A stretch of DNA of 64,000 nucleotides, from the NCBI RefSeq assembly GCF_052180275.1, contig NZ_CP197465.1, forward strand, positions 186,001-250,000, read 5' to 3'. Made by a program: the position numbers and the translations under genes. Positions 46,797 to 55,078 of the stretch are shown here, one piece after another (position 1 is the first letter of the stretch; each line of letters opens with the position of its first letter). The stretch comes from Kumtagia sp052180275. GTDB lineage: Bacteria > Pseudomonadota > Alphaproteobacteria > Rhizobiales > Rhizobiaceae. The notes beneath the pieces are model-generated. The model ran no database searches, was not told the DNA's origin, and was given only the letters and a program-made list of their open reading frames with translations.

Positions 46797-46963
46797 CCCT
46801 CGCCTGCCTCCCGGCCGATTGACAGCTCCGAACGGCGGCTCGTGCTTGCTCAATGGGCGAGTCGACTGGTCGTCTGTTGCAGATTCGTCGCGGCCATGCC
46901 CCGGCGGTAACCATCACACGAAACTGTTCTCTCGAATGAATTGACTTGCCCGGCAAATCGACC

Positions 46964-46978
46964 TTAACGTTTTGTTAA
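46964..46978. promoter_or_regulatory. CtrA-type box upstream of the transglutaminase-like gene
   Basis: TTAA-CGTTTTG-TTAA is an exact TTAA-N7-TTAA match to the alphaproteobacterial cell-cycle regulator CtrA. It lies 20 bases before the ATG at 46999 and inside a small palindrome CCTTAAC-GTTTT-GTTAAGG. Its closeness to the start suggests either a promoter overlap or a repressor site. Confidence 0.5.
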
Positions 46979-46998
46979 GGACAAAGGGCGAGTGGGCT

Positions 46999-47622
46999 AT
47001 GCAATCCTCTCCGCGAACGCGGCGCACCGCGAGGCGCATCGGCATGCTGGTGGCTTCGGCGATCGGCACGCTGGCAGCCGGCCAGGCGTTTGCGTCCGGT
47101 CCGATGATCACCGGAGGCCTGACGTCGCAGCCGATCGGCCACTACGAATTCTGCAAGACAAATCCCGCGGAATGTTCGATCCGTCCCCGGGACAGGGGAC
47201 CGGAGCGGATGTCCGGCGCCTTGTGGAGCCAGCTGGTCAGCGTCAATACAGCCGTCAACGCGACGGTCAAGCCGATGAACGACCTTGAGATCTATGGCAA
47301 GGACGAGGTCTGGGCCTATCCCGACGCCGGCGTGGGCGACTGCGAGGATTATGTGCTGGAAAAGCGCCGCGAGTTGCAGCAGCGTGGCTTCTCCTTGTCC
47401 AACCTGCTGGTAACCGTCGTGCGCAAGCCCGATGGCGAAGGCCATGCGGTGCTCACCGTGCGCACCGACAAGGGCGACTTCATCCTCGACAACCTCACCA
47501 ATTCGGTCCGCGACTGGAGCCAGACCGGCTATCGCTTCCTCAAGCGCCAGGCGTCCAACCACACCGGCCGCTGGGTGACCATCCGCGAGGGTTCCGCTCC
47601 GCTGGTCGGCGCCGTGCAGTAA
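46999..47622 (+). CDS. Bacterial transglutaminase-like cysteine peptidase (BTLCP family)
   Basis: A 207-residue exported protein. Signal peptide RRIGMLVASAIGTLAAGQAFA. The papain-like catalytic residues are the Cys in GVGDCEDYVLEKRREL, the His in EGHAVLTVRTDKGDF and the following Asp in ILDNL. Related LapG enzymes cut surface adhesins in the periplasm under c-di-GMP control, but this family in rhizobia is mostly uncharacterised. Start at 46999 rather than the upstream in-frame ATG at 46972, which lies inside the CtrA-like palindrome. Possible cell-cycle control through the CtrA-like box. Confidence 0.85.
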   Translation: MQSSPRTRRTARRIGMLVASAIGTLAAGQAFASGPMITGGLTSQPIGHYEFCKTNPAECSIRPRDRGPERMSGALWSQLVSVNTAVNATVKPMNDLEIYGKDEVWAYPDAGVGDCEDYVLEKRRELQQRGFSLSNLLVTVVRKPDGEGHAVLTVRTDKGDFILDNLTNSVRDWSQTGYRFLKRQASNHTGRWVTIREGSAPLVGAVQ

Positions 47623-47759
47623 TCGATCGGCGGGTGCGAGGATCGGGACGCCGTGCTCGTTCCAGCTCACATCCGCGCCGGTTTGCCGGGGCGTGGAAGC
47701 AAGCCGGACTAGTGTGGTGATCGACAAATCAAATACATTCTCTTGGCCGTTAGGAGGAC

Positions 47760-47895
47760 ATGAGAATGGCGCAAGGTCGAGCCGTAGCGATCGTAGTCAA
47801 TGAGAGGGAAAGAGGCGAGTTGACGGCGCTGACGCGCAAGCATGGTGCACCGCAGGCATTGGCGGAGCGGGCGCGCATCGTTCTAGCGGCCGCCT
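47760..47895 (+). pseudogene. 5' fragment of an IS630-family transposase gene
   Basis: Begins after a good AGGAGG site; the peptide AQGRAVAIVVNERERGELTA ... HGAPQALAERARIVLAAA is the N-terminal HTH part of IS630-type transposases. It is cut at 47895 by IS6 copy 2 and the remaining part is not in the window. The left end of the element is probably near 47712, just after a TA dinucleotide, the usual IS630 target. Confidence 0.72.
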
Positions 47896-48710
47896 GGTTC
47901 TGTCGCAAACCCACGCGAGAGATGCGCTCGGCGCAGACTTGGGCCGTTCAGGCGGCGAGGATTTCGAACTGTTCGGCGATCGACGGCCTGGGATTGTAGG
48001 CATACCTCGCCTGTCTTTTGCGCATCATGTGGATCATCTCGATGCCGGATAAAATCATGGCGGCGCTCGTCTGCGACTTGAAGCCGAGCATGGATCGGAT
48101 GCGGCGCTTGATGCGCCGGTGATCCTGCTCGAGCCGGTTGTCGAGGTATCGGCTCCGGCGGATGCGAAGCGGCTTGAGCCGCTGCGAGCGGTCCCGTAGC
48201 CGGCTTTCACCGTCGCAGGCAATGATTGCCTCGCGATTGGTCTGGCTGCCGTCTATGACGGTGTGCTCGGGGCGGCCATGACGCTGAAACGCTTTGCGCA
48301 GGAAGCGTCTGGCAGCCACCAGGTCACGGTGTTCACTGAAGAAAAACTCGACCGTGTCGCCGACGCTGTCGATAGCACGGTAGAGATACATCCATTGACC
48401 GCGGACCTTGATATAGGTCTCGTCCAGGTGCCACTTGCCGGTGACGGTCTGCTTGCGCCGGTTGAAGCGCTCCAGCAGTTGCGGCGCGAAGCGCACGACC
48501 CAGCGATGCACGGTGGAGTGATCGAGGCTCAGGCCACGTTCAGCCATCATTTCTTCCAGATCGCGCAGGCTCAGATTGTAGGCAAGGTACCAGCGTACGC
48601 AAAGCAGGATCACCGACTGGTCGAAATGACGGCCCTTGAACATGACAACTCCCGAAAACAAAGAGCCTTCATGCCCTCGCCGTCATTACAGAAGAGTTTG
48701 CGACAGAACC
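47896..48710 (-). mobile_element. IS6-family insertion sequence, copy 2 (815 bp)
   Basis: Same 15-bp terminal repeats GGTTCTGTCGCAAAC / GTTTGCGACAGAACC as copy 1, opposite orientation. One base is missing just upstream of the transposase start (GAGTTGTCATG versus GAGTTCGTCATG), which accounts for 815 instead of 816 bp. It is inserted between an IS630 fragment (left) and an IS6 remnant (right), without target duplication. Confidence 0.92.
47948..48643 (-). CDS. IS6-family DDE transposase, copy 2 (intact)
   Basis: A 231-residue transposase with intact HRWVVRFAPQLL, LDETYIKVRGQWMYLYRAID and VIDGSQTNREA motifs. It has neither the Trp-to-Gly change of copy 1 nor the stop of copy 3, so it is the best candidate for the active source in this window. 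Start at 48643 (MFKGRHFDQ). Confidence 0.92.
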   Translation of the reverse strand: MFKGRHFDQSVILLCVRWYLAYNLSLRDLEEMMAERGLSLDHSTVHRWVVRFAPQLLERFNRRKQTVTGKWHLDETYIKVRGQWMYLYRAIDSVGDTVEFFFSEHRDLVAARRFLRKAFQRHGRPEHTVIDGSQTNREAIIACDGESRLRDRSQRLKPLRIRRSRYLDNRLEQDHRRIKRRIRSMLGFKSQTSAAMILSGIEMIHMMRKRQARYAYNPRPSIAEQFEILAA

Positions 48711-48946
48711 CAAGCAGGATCACCGGCGCATCAAGCGCCGCATCCGATCCATGCTCGGCTTCAAGTCGCAGACGAGCGCCGCCATGATTTTATCCGGCAT
48801 CGAGATGATCCACATGATGCGCAAAAGACAGGCGAGGTATGCCTACAATCCCAGGCCGTCGATCGCCGAACAGTTCGAAATCCTCGCCGCCTGAACGGCC
48901 CAAGTCTGCGCCGAGCGCATCTCTCGCGTGGGTTTGCGACAGAACC
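48711..48946 (+). mobile_element. IS6 remnant: last 236 bp of a plus-strand copy
   Basis: Corresponds base for base to 6834-7069 of copy 1 with few changes: it encodes the C-terminal transposase part (DHRRIKRRIRSMLGFKSQTS onward) and keeps the right terminal repeat GTTTGCGACAGAACC. Its 5' two thirds are missing exactly where copy 2 ends, so copy 2 entered or recombined with an older copy. Its right end sits inside the IS3 transposase gene. Confidence 0.9.
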
Positions 48947-49863
48947 GTTCAGCATGGCGTAGTATTGTTCCTGGGCTTCGGCCGGAGGAATGTTTCCGAT
49001 GGGTTCCAGCAGTCGGCGATTGTTGAACCAGTCGACCCATTCGAGCGTGGCGAATTCGACAGCTTCGAAGGACCGCCACGGTCCGCGCCGATGGATGAGC
49101 TCAGCCTTGTAGAGACCATTGATCGTCTCGGCCAAGGCATTGTCGTAGCTGTCGCCGACACTGCCGACGGACGGTTCGATGCCGGCCTCGGTCAGTCGCT
49201 CGGTGTATGTGATGGACACGTACTGGCTACCCCTGTCGCTGTGATGAATGAGGCCGTTAACGGGACACCGGTCGTGCAGCGCCTGTTCCAGAGCATCGAG
49301 AACGAAGCTCGCATGTGCCGTTCTGCTCACCTGCCCCCCGACGATGCGGCGGGCGAAAGCGTCGATGACGAAAGGTGAGGGCCGCAGCCCGCCACCGGTT
49401 TGAGGGCCGGCCCGAACGAGACGAAGCCCGACCAGGCCGCGACATAGGTGAAGTCCGAGACCCAGAGCCTGTTCGGCGCCGAAGCATGAAACGGGCGGTT
49501 GACGTGATCCAGCGGGCAAGGCGCTTTCTTGTCGCTGATTGTCGTGCGCAGCCGCTTCCCGCGGATCGCCCCTTCGAGGCCGAGTTCACGCATCAGCCGC
49601 TCCACCGTGCAGCGGGCGACGTCGAAGCCCTCACGCTTCATCTGCCGCCACACCTTGCGCGCGCCATAGACGCCGAAATTCTCATCGAACACGCGACGCA
49701 CCTCCACCTTCAGAGCCTCATCCCGTCTTGCCCGAGCCGGCAACCGGGAAGGATCGACCCGTCGGGAGGCATGTTCGTGATAGGTCGACGGGGCGATCGG
49801 CAGCACCTTGCAGATCGGCTCGACCCCGTACGCACCACGGTGATCGTCCACGAAGGCAATCAT
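48947..49863 (-). pseudogene. IS3 transposase orfB, frameshifted and 3'-truncated
   Basis: The first frame gives AFVDDHRGAYGVEPICKVL ... FGVYGARKVWRQMKREGFDV ... WVSDFTYVAAWSGFV, then the catalytic domain continues in another frame as FVIDAFARRIVGG ... HHSDRGSQYVSI ... EWVDWFNNRRLL. Between the two, near 49375-49420, there are about 47 bases where the family normally has about 9, which shifts the frame. The C-terminus is cut after QYYAMLN by the IS6 remnant. Confidence 0.8.
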
Positions 49864-50189
49864 CGCTTCAACGGGCGGTCGAACTCCGCCATCGCAAAAT
49901 AGGCTGATGCTTTGCGCAGGATCTCGTTGGCCTGCCGCAGTTCGCGAACCTCGCGCTCCAGTTCCTTGATCCGCGACAGTTCCGCGCTTGTCGGACCAGG
50001 GCGAAGTCCTGCATCGCGCTCGGTGCGTCGAACCCAGCCGCGAAGCGTCTCGCCCGTGCAGCCCATCTTCGCGGCGATCGAGTTGATTGCCTCCCATTCC
50101 GAGGCGTACTCGCCTCGGTGTTCTACAACCATCCGGACCGCTCGCTCCCGGACTTCAGGTGAATAGGTGTTGCCGTTCCGTTTCGTCAT
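49860..50189 (-). CDS. IS3 transposase orfA
   Basis: A 109-residue HTH protein (YSPEVRERAVRMVVEHRGEY, GCTGETLRGWVRR) followed by a leucine-zipper helix (SRIKELEREVRELRQANEIL). It normally joins orfB by a -1 frameshift near its end to make the transposase. The gene looks intact, but its partner is broken. Confidence 0.88.
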   Translation of the reverse strand: MTKRNGNTYSPEVRERAVRMVVEHRGEYASEWEAINSIAAKMGCTGETLRGWVRRTERDAGLRPGPTSAELSRIKELEREVRELRQANEILRKASAYFAMAEFDRPLKR

Positions 50190-50242
50190 AATGGCTCCAT
50201 TCTCTCAAGAGGAGGAGCCTCCGGCAAACCCGGAGCGGTTCA

Positions 50243-50694
50243 AAACTTCCGAAGGTTTGCTATCAGAACGCGCTGGTCCTTGAGTTCCTTCTGCACCAGC
50301 GGAGAAAGGCCGGCTTTATAGGCCTCAAGCCGGGCCATTCCGGTTGAGCTTCGGAATATCTTTCGCAATACGCGAGGACGACCATCATCCTGCCGCAACT
50401 CTGGCAGTGGAAGCTGGCCGACTGTCTGATCACGGTACGCTCCCAATATGCGGTCCAAATAGCACGAAGCGTATGTCCGTCCCAGACTGTATCACGCCCG
50501 TCAGGTCGTCGGCCGGCCAGCTGGTGAACGTTGTCGAGCGCGCGGTGACGACTTCGCCCCGCGCTGCCAAGTGTCTGCAAAGGAGTTGAAGGATCTCTCA
50601 CCCGGAAGCTCCCGGCAGAAAGATTTCTCCAGGTTGTGCCCTGTGTGGAATATGCGCGCGGCGACCTCGCGGGCCACAGCATGTTGATTTTCAC
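50243..50694. other. Unassigned stretch between the IS3 and IS21 elements
   Basis: About 450 bases with several short overlapping frames on both strands, none with a recognisable family or good ribosome site. It is probably the remains of host or mobile DNA caught between two elements. It does not visibly contain the missing 5' half of the acyl-CoA-dehydrogenase-like gene found on the other side of IS21. Confidence 0.4.
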
Positions 50695-50736
50695 TGAGAA
50701 CTGACCCGGCATTTTCACCGAGAAGTGACCCGCCCT

Positions 50737-51549
50737 TCATGTATGTTTTGGTTCTGCGGGGACGGTCAAGGTTCTAGCTTTCTCCTTTGCTCTTTTCGGC
50801 TCTTGGGCAGAGCTGTTCTTGAACCGGAAGCTGTCGTTCCCGGTCTCCAGGATGTGGCAGTGATGGGTCAGCCGGTCGAGAAGCGCGGTTGTCATCTTGG
50901 CATCGCCAAAAACGGTCGCCCACTCGCTGAAGCTGAGGTTTGTGGTGATGATCACGCTGGTGCGTTCGTAGAGCTTGCTCAGCAGATGGAAGAGCAATGC
51001 GCCACCTGATGCGCTGAACGGCAGATAGCCGAGCTCATCCAGGATAACGAGATCGGAATGCACGAGGCGATTGGCGATCTGGCCTGATCGTCCCTGTGCC
51101 TTTTCCTGTTCGAGCGCATTGACCAACTCGACAGTCGAGAAGAAGCGAACCCGTTTGTGATGATGCTCGATGGCCTGCACGCCAAGCGCGGTCGCAATAT
51201 GGGTTTTGCCTGTGCCTGGGCCGCCGACGAGGACAACATTGTTGGCGTCATCGATGAACTCGCCACGATGAAGCTGACGCACCAGGGCCTCGTTTATCTC
51301 ACTGCTGGCGAAGTCAAAGCCATTGAGATCGCGATAGGCTGGAAAGCGCGCCGTCTTGAGCTGATAGGCTGTGGACCTGACCTCCCGTTCCGCCGTTTCG
51401 GCCTTCAGCAGTTGCGACAGGATCGGAATGGCGGCTTCAAATGCGGGCGCCCCCTGTTCGGTGAGTTCGCCGACAGCTTGCGCCATGCCGTGCATCTTCA
51501 GGCTTCGAAGCATGATGACTATTGCGCCGCTGGCAGGGTTATGACGCAT
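50737..51549 (-). CDS. istB: IS21 helper ATPase IstB
   Basis: A 270-residue AAA+ ATPase that assists IstA in target capture. Walker A is VGGPGTGKTHIA, Walker B is LVILDELGYLPF, sensor region IITTNLSFSEW. Start overlaps the istA stop. Length is standard for the longer IstB proteins. Confidence 0.93.
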   Translation of the reverse strand: MRHNPASGAIVIMLRSLKMHGMAQAVGELTEQGAPAFEAAIPILSQLLKAETAEREVRSTAYQLKTARFPAYRDLNGFDFASSEINEALVRQLHRGEFIDDANNVVLVGGPGTGKTHIATALGVQAIEHHHKRVRFFSTVELVNALEQEKAQGRSGQIANRLVHSDLVILDELGYLPFSASGGALLFHLLSKLYERTSVIITTNLSFSEWATVFGDAKMTTALLDRLTHHCHILETGNDSFRFKNSSAQEPKRAKEKARTLTVPAEPKHT

Positions 51550-53068
51550 GGCGCACCTCTGCGGCCTTCCTCAAGGCATCGTAGCGCTCGACGTTTGCCT
51601 TCGGCTCATTGGTGAGCGTTAGGGCCTGAGGAGCACTGATGGTCGGGGGTGTGAGCGATTTGCCGTCGATCAGACGATGGAGCAGATTCAGCACATGGGT
51701 TTTGGTTGGAACGCCGGCTTCCAACGCCATCTCCACGGCACATAGCACGGCCTGCTCGTCGTGTTGCAAGACGAGCGCCAGGATGTCGACCATCTCGCGA
51801 TCGCCGCCTGGCTTCTTGAGCAAGTGTTGTTGCAAATTCCTGAACGCATCGGGGAGTTCAGCAAACGGTGCTCCGTTGCGCAGCGCGCCTGGTTTGCGCT
51901 GAACAACAGCCAGATAGTGGCGCCAGTCATAGATCGTCTGACCCGGCCGATCATGCGAGCGATCGATGATGCGGCGATGCTCACAGAGGATCAAACCCTC
52001 CGCGGCAACAACGATGCGATCCGGATAGATCCGAACGCTGACAGGCCGATTGGCAAAGGATGCCGGAACGCTGTAGCGGTTGCGCTCTAAATGCACGAGA
52101 CAGGTCGGGGAGACCCGTTTGGTGTATTCGACAAACCCGTCGAAGAGACGTGATGTCGGCATGAGGGCCTGGGATTCCTCTGCCCAGATATCGGCAATGG
52201 TGCCGCGCATCTTTCCATGCGGGGTCTTCTGCCAAAACTCCTTGCATCGAAGCTCCAGCCAGTCGTTCAGGGCTTCGAGCGAGGCAAAGCGCGGAATGGG
52301 TTGCCACAGGCGATGACGCGCATCCTGGACGTTCTTCTCGACCTGCCCCTTCTCCCAGCCTGACGCTGGATTGCAGAACTCGGGTTCGAACAGGTAGTGG
52401 CTGGCCATCGCCATGAAGCGGACGTTGACGTCGCGCTCCTTGCCGCGCCCGACCTTGTCGATCGCCGTGCGCATGTTGTCGTAGATGCCGCGCCGGGGAA
52501 CGCCGCCAAAGACACGGAAGGCATGATTGTGGGCGTCGAACAGCATCTCGTGCGTCTGCAGCAGATAGGCTCGAACGATGAAGGCCCTGGAGTAGCTGAG
52601 CTTCGTATGCGCCACCTGCAGCTTGGTGCGCTCGTTGCCGATGATGGCCCAATCCTCGGACCAATCGAACTGGAACGCCTCTCCAGGCTCGAACGCCAGC
52701 GGCACGAATGTCCCTCGTCCTGTCGTCTGCAATTCCCTCTGAAGATTTGCCTTCCACTCCCGGGCGAAAGCAGCAACACGACCGTAAGACCCCTCATAGC
52801 CAAGGCTCACCAGATCGGAATGGAACTGCTTGACGGTCCGCTTCTGTTTGCGGTTCTTCTTTGCTTCCGCCCTCAGCCAGGCCGACAAACGGTCGGCAAA
52901 CGGGTCAAGCTTGCTCGGCCGCTCCGGAACCTTGAACTGAGGCTCCACGCCATCAGAGCGTAGATATTTGCGGATGGTGTTCCGCGACAGGCCAGTCCTA
53001 CGGCCAATCTCACGGATCGATAGATTCTCTCGAAAATGCCAGCGTCGGATTACGCTCAATAACGCCAT
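51539..53068 (-). CDS. istA: IS21 transposase IstA
   Basis: A 509-residue DDE transposase. The N-terminal HTH has NLSIREIGRRTGLSRNTIRK; the integrase core has FQFDWSEDWAI, GIYDNMRTAIDKVG and the Glu in GWEKGQVEKNVQDAR; a C-terminal beta-barrel domain follows (NRYSVPASFANRPV). Start set at 53068 (MALLSVIRRWHF); an earlier ATG at 53116 is in frame within the inner end repeats and less likely. The gene looks intact. Confidence 0.92.
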   Translation of the reverse strand: MALLSVIRRWHFRENLSIREIGRRTGLSRNTIRKYLRSDGVEPQFKVPERPSKLDPFADRLSAWLRAEAKKNRKQKRTVKQFHSDLVSLGYEGSYGRVAAFAREWKANLQRELQTTGRGTFVPLAFEPGEAFQFDWSEDWAIIGNERTKLQVAHTKLSYSRAFIVRAYLLQTHEMLFDAHNHAFRVFGGVPRRGIYDNMRTAIDKVGRGKERDVNVRFMAMASHYLFEPEFCNPASGWEKGQVEKNVQDARHRLWQPIPRFASLEALNDWLELRCKEFWQKTPHGKMRGTIADIWAEESQALMPTSRLFDGFVEYTKRVSPTCLVHLERNRYSVPASFANRPVSVRIYPDRIVVAAEGLILCEHRRIIDRSHDRPGQTIYDWRHYLAVVQRKPGALRNGAPFAELPDAFRNLQQHLLKKPGGDREMVDILALVLQHDEQAVLCAVEMALEAGVPTKTHVLNLLHRLIDGKSLTPPTISAPQALTLTNEPKANVERYDALRKAAEVRHAS

Positions 53069-53163
53069 GTCGATCACTCCAATGCCCCCACTGTCATGCA
53101 GGGGTGGTTCAAACATGGGTCAATTCTCGATGGAAATATCCTGCGCTGCCGGGTCAGTTCTCA

Positions 53164-53929
53164 AAGGCAATCAACAGTCAACGGACGGTGGAAGTTCGCC
53201 AGCGGCTGCACAGGCGCGATGATGGTGAGCGCCGGCATATCGGTGGAGGGCGACCAGACCAGTGGGCTTCCGCGCGTCGCCGTCCTGCCCGCCGAAAAGG
53301 CGCGGATCGAGGAGAATTGGGACGTGATCGGTCTCGAGGGGACCGGCAGCCACGACGTCGTGATCGAAAACGCCTTCGTGTCCGAGCGATGGACGTTCGT
53401 GCGAGGCAGCAAGGCGACCTTTGCCTCGCCCATCGGGCGCTATCCCTCCCTGGCTCTGGCCGCGCAGGTTCTGGCGGTCGTCGGTCTCGGCGTGGCGCGC
53501 GACGCGCTGCGCTCTGTGACCGAGATGTCGGGCGCACTGGCATCCATCACCGGGGCCCCCGGTATGAGCCAGCGCGCGCATGTGCAACTCGAGATCGCGA
53601 AGTCCGAGGCTCGCCTGCGGTCGGCCCGCAGCTTTTTCTACGAGCAGACGGAAGCTGTCTGGGAGACGGCCCTGGCGGGCGACGCCGTGTCAGTCGAGGA
53701 CGCCGCGCTGCTTCGGCTGGCGGCCACCAATGCCGCCCGCGTCAGCGCCGATGTATCTCGTTCGGCTTTCGGTCTCGCCGGAACTGCCTCGATCTACCGG
53801 GATAATGTTCTGGCCCGCGCCCTCAGCGACAGTCTCGTGGTGGCGCAGCACGCCTTTCTGGGCGAGGGCACGTTGCAAAGCGCGGGGCAGGTTTTCCTCG
53901 GCCAGCCATCGGCCCCCGGATTCCCTTGA
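53164..53929 (+). pseudogene. 3' part of an acyl-CoA-dehydrogenase-like flavin monooxygenase gene, cut by IS21
   Basis: The frame directly after the IS21 end reads VNGRWKFASGCTGAMMVSAG, the middle strand region of the acyl-CoA dehydrogenase fold, then GTGSHDVVIENAFVSERWT and an all-helical C-terminal domain (QRAHVQLEIAKSEARLRSAR ... AADVSRS-like ... VAQHAFLGEGTLQSAG). The resemblance is to group D flavin monooxygenases (HsaA/DszC type) more than to true dehydrogenases, because the GRWKFASG and HDVVIENAFV blocks occur there; a flavin reductase two genes later fits. About 130-150 N-terminal residues are missing and no start is present, so it is probably inactive. Left of IS21 no matching half was found. 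Confidence 0.75.
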
Positions 53930-53990
53930 GCCGGATGCCTGGATTCGGTGCGATTCCGGGTGCCCTTGACCGACAACCGAAAGCTGAACG

Positions 53991-54551
53991 ATGATCGGCG
54001 GCGAGCTTGAAGAGACGATCGCAAGGCTGAGCGCCGAAGTCGCGCAGCTTAGGGCCGAAGCCGATATCCGTCGTCTTCAGGCCCGCTACATGTTCCTTTG
54101 TGACACGCCCTGCCCGGAGGCTGGCGTAACAACCGACGAAGAGCGCATTTCTCGGATCATGGACCTCTATGCGGAGGATGCGATCTGGGAAGGCGTGGGC
54201 GAGTACTACCGCAACCAATCTGGCCGTCATGTGGGGAAGGCGGCCATCCGGGCCATGTTCGCCGAGTTCTGGAGTAAGAAGGACTCTGGCCTGATCCTCA
54301 ACGTGCATTATCTGACGTCTGAACAGATTCATGTAGAAGGCGATCTGGCGAGCGGGCAGTGGGTGCATTGCCAGCCCTGGCTGTTCGCCGACGGCCGGTC
54401 GCTTCTCCGTTCCAGCCGTCTCAACAACCTGTTCCGGTGCATAGACGGAACCTGGAAGATCGCGCGCACGCGCACCGAGAACGTCTTCGTCGGGCAACTC
54501 GCCACCGGCTGGGCCGAGCAGGTTCCGGCGACATCCGTGCTCATGTCATGA
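53991..54551 (+). CDS. NTF2/SnoaL-like protein, 186 residues
   Basis: A short coiled N-terminus (LEETIARLSAEVAQLRAEAD) leads into a SnoaL-like alpha+beta barrel: IRRLQARYMFLCD, ISRIMDLYAEDAIWEGVG, GKAAIRAMFAEFW, NVHYLTSEQIHVEGD, WKIARTRTENVF. This fold serves as isomerase, dehydratase or cyclase in catabolic and biosynthetic pathways; the exact reaction is not visible. It follows the truncated monooxygenase gene by 61 bases and precedes a second NTF2-like gene by 25, so these form an operon. Confidence 0.78.
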   Translation: MIGGELEETIARLSAEVAQLRAEADIRRLQARYMFLCDTPCPEAGVTTDEERISRIMDLYAEDAIWEGVGEYYRNQSGRHVGKAAIRAMFAEFWSKKDSGLILNVHYLTSEQIHVEGDLASGQWVHCQPWLFADGRSLLRSSRLNNLFRCIDGTWKIARTRTENVFVGQLATGWAEQVPATSVLMS

Positions 54552-54576
54552 AGCAACATCAACCATGGGAATTCCA

Positions 54577-55008
54577 ATGACGCCGGAAAAGTCCGATCCG
54601 AATCGCATTGCCGACGCCGCGACCGCCGAGGTGCACGATCTTCACCGCGTCTTGCAGGCGTGGTTTCGCGGGGAAGGCGACAATGACCCGGAGTTGGTCC
54701 TGTCACGTTTCGACGAGGGGTTTCGCATGGTCGGCGCCGCGGGCTCGGCCCTGGGCCTTGCAGATTTCGCGGGCGCGCTCCCGAAGATGTGGGGCAGCCG
54801 GCCCTCGCTGGTGATGGAGATCACCGATCTGGCCGTCCGGCACGTCGAAGGCCGCGCTGCCATCGTGGTCTATCGTGAAACCCAGACACAGGATGACGGC
54901 GCCAATCAGCGTTGGGCCTCTGCTGTCCTTCTCGATCGTCCGGCTGGCCCGACCCCGGTCTGGCTTCATCTTCAGGAGACCTGGTGCGCGCCATCACCGG
55001 CCGCGTAG
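54577..55008 (+). CDS. Second small NTF2-like protein, 143 residues
   Basis: Pattern of an NTF2-like/DUF4440-type fold: VHDLHRVLQAWFRGEGDN, LVLSRFDEGFRMVGAAG, LGLADFAGALPKMWG, IVVYRETQTQDDG, WLHLQETWC. Start taken at ATG 54577 with GGGA upstream; an in-frame ATG at 54565 has no ribosome site. Likely works with the preceding protein, but no reaction can be assigned. Confidence 0.65.
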   Translation: MTPEKSDPNRIADAATAEVHDLHRVLQAWFRGEGDNDPELVLSRFDEGFRMVGAAGSALGLADFAGALPKMWGSRPSLVMEITDLAVRHVEGRAAIVVYRETQTQDDGANQRWASAVLLDRPAGPTPVWLHLQETWCAPSPAA

Positions 55009-55078
55009 GCCATGACGCCGGTCGCGCATTGGAACGACGTTCAAGTCAGGTGAAAAGACTCGTCGAAAGGCGAAATTC

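Larger units (their letters stand above)
48947..50242 (-). mobile_element. IS3-family element, truncated
   Basis: Contains orfA and a broken orfB in the usual overlapping layout. The preserved end near 50242 reads TGAACCGCTCCGGGTTTGCC in the element direction; the other end is lost at the IS6 remnant. Its flank beyond 50242 is unassigned sequence. Confidence 0.82.
50695..53163 (-). mobile_element. IS21-family insertion sequence (2469 bp)
   Basis: Outer 17-bp inverted repeats TGAGAACTGACCCGGCA / TGCCGGGTCAGTTCTCA are perfect. Further internal repeats of the same kind (GAGAAGTGACCC and GGGTCAATTCTCG) lie just inside, as is usual for IS21 transposase binding. It carries istA and istB overlapping by 11 bases. 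Flanks TTTTCAC and AAGGCAA show no clear target duplication. Its right end cuts the dehydrogenase-like gene at 53164. Confidence 0.92.

Noticed and set aside
48263..48787. Plus-strand frame beginning MTLKRFAQEASGSH in all IS6 copies
   Set aside because: It is the antisense of the IS6 transposase and appears in every copy only because the DNA is repeated.
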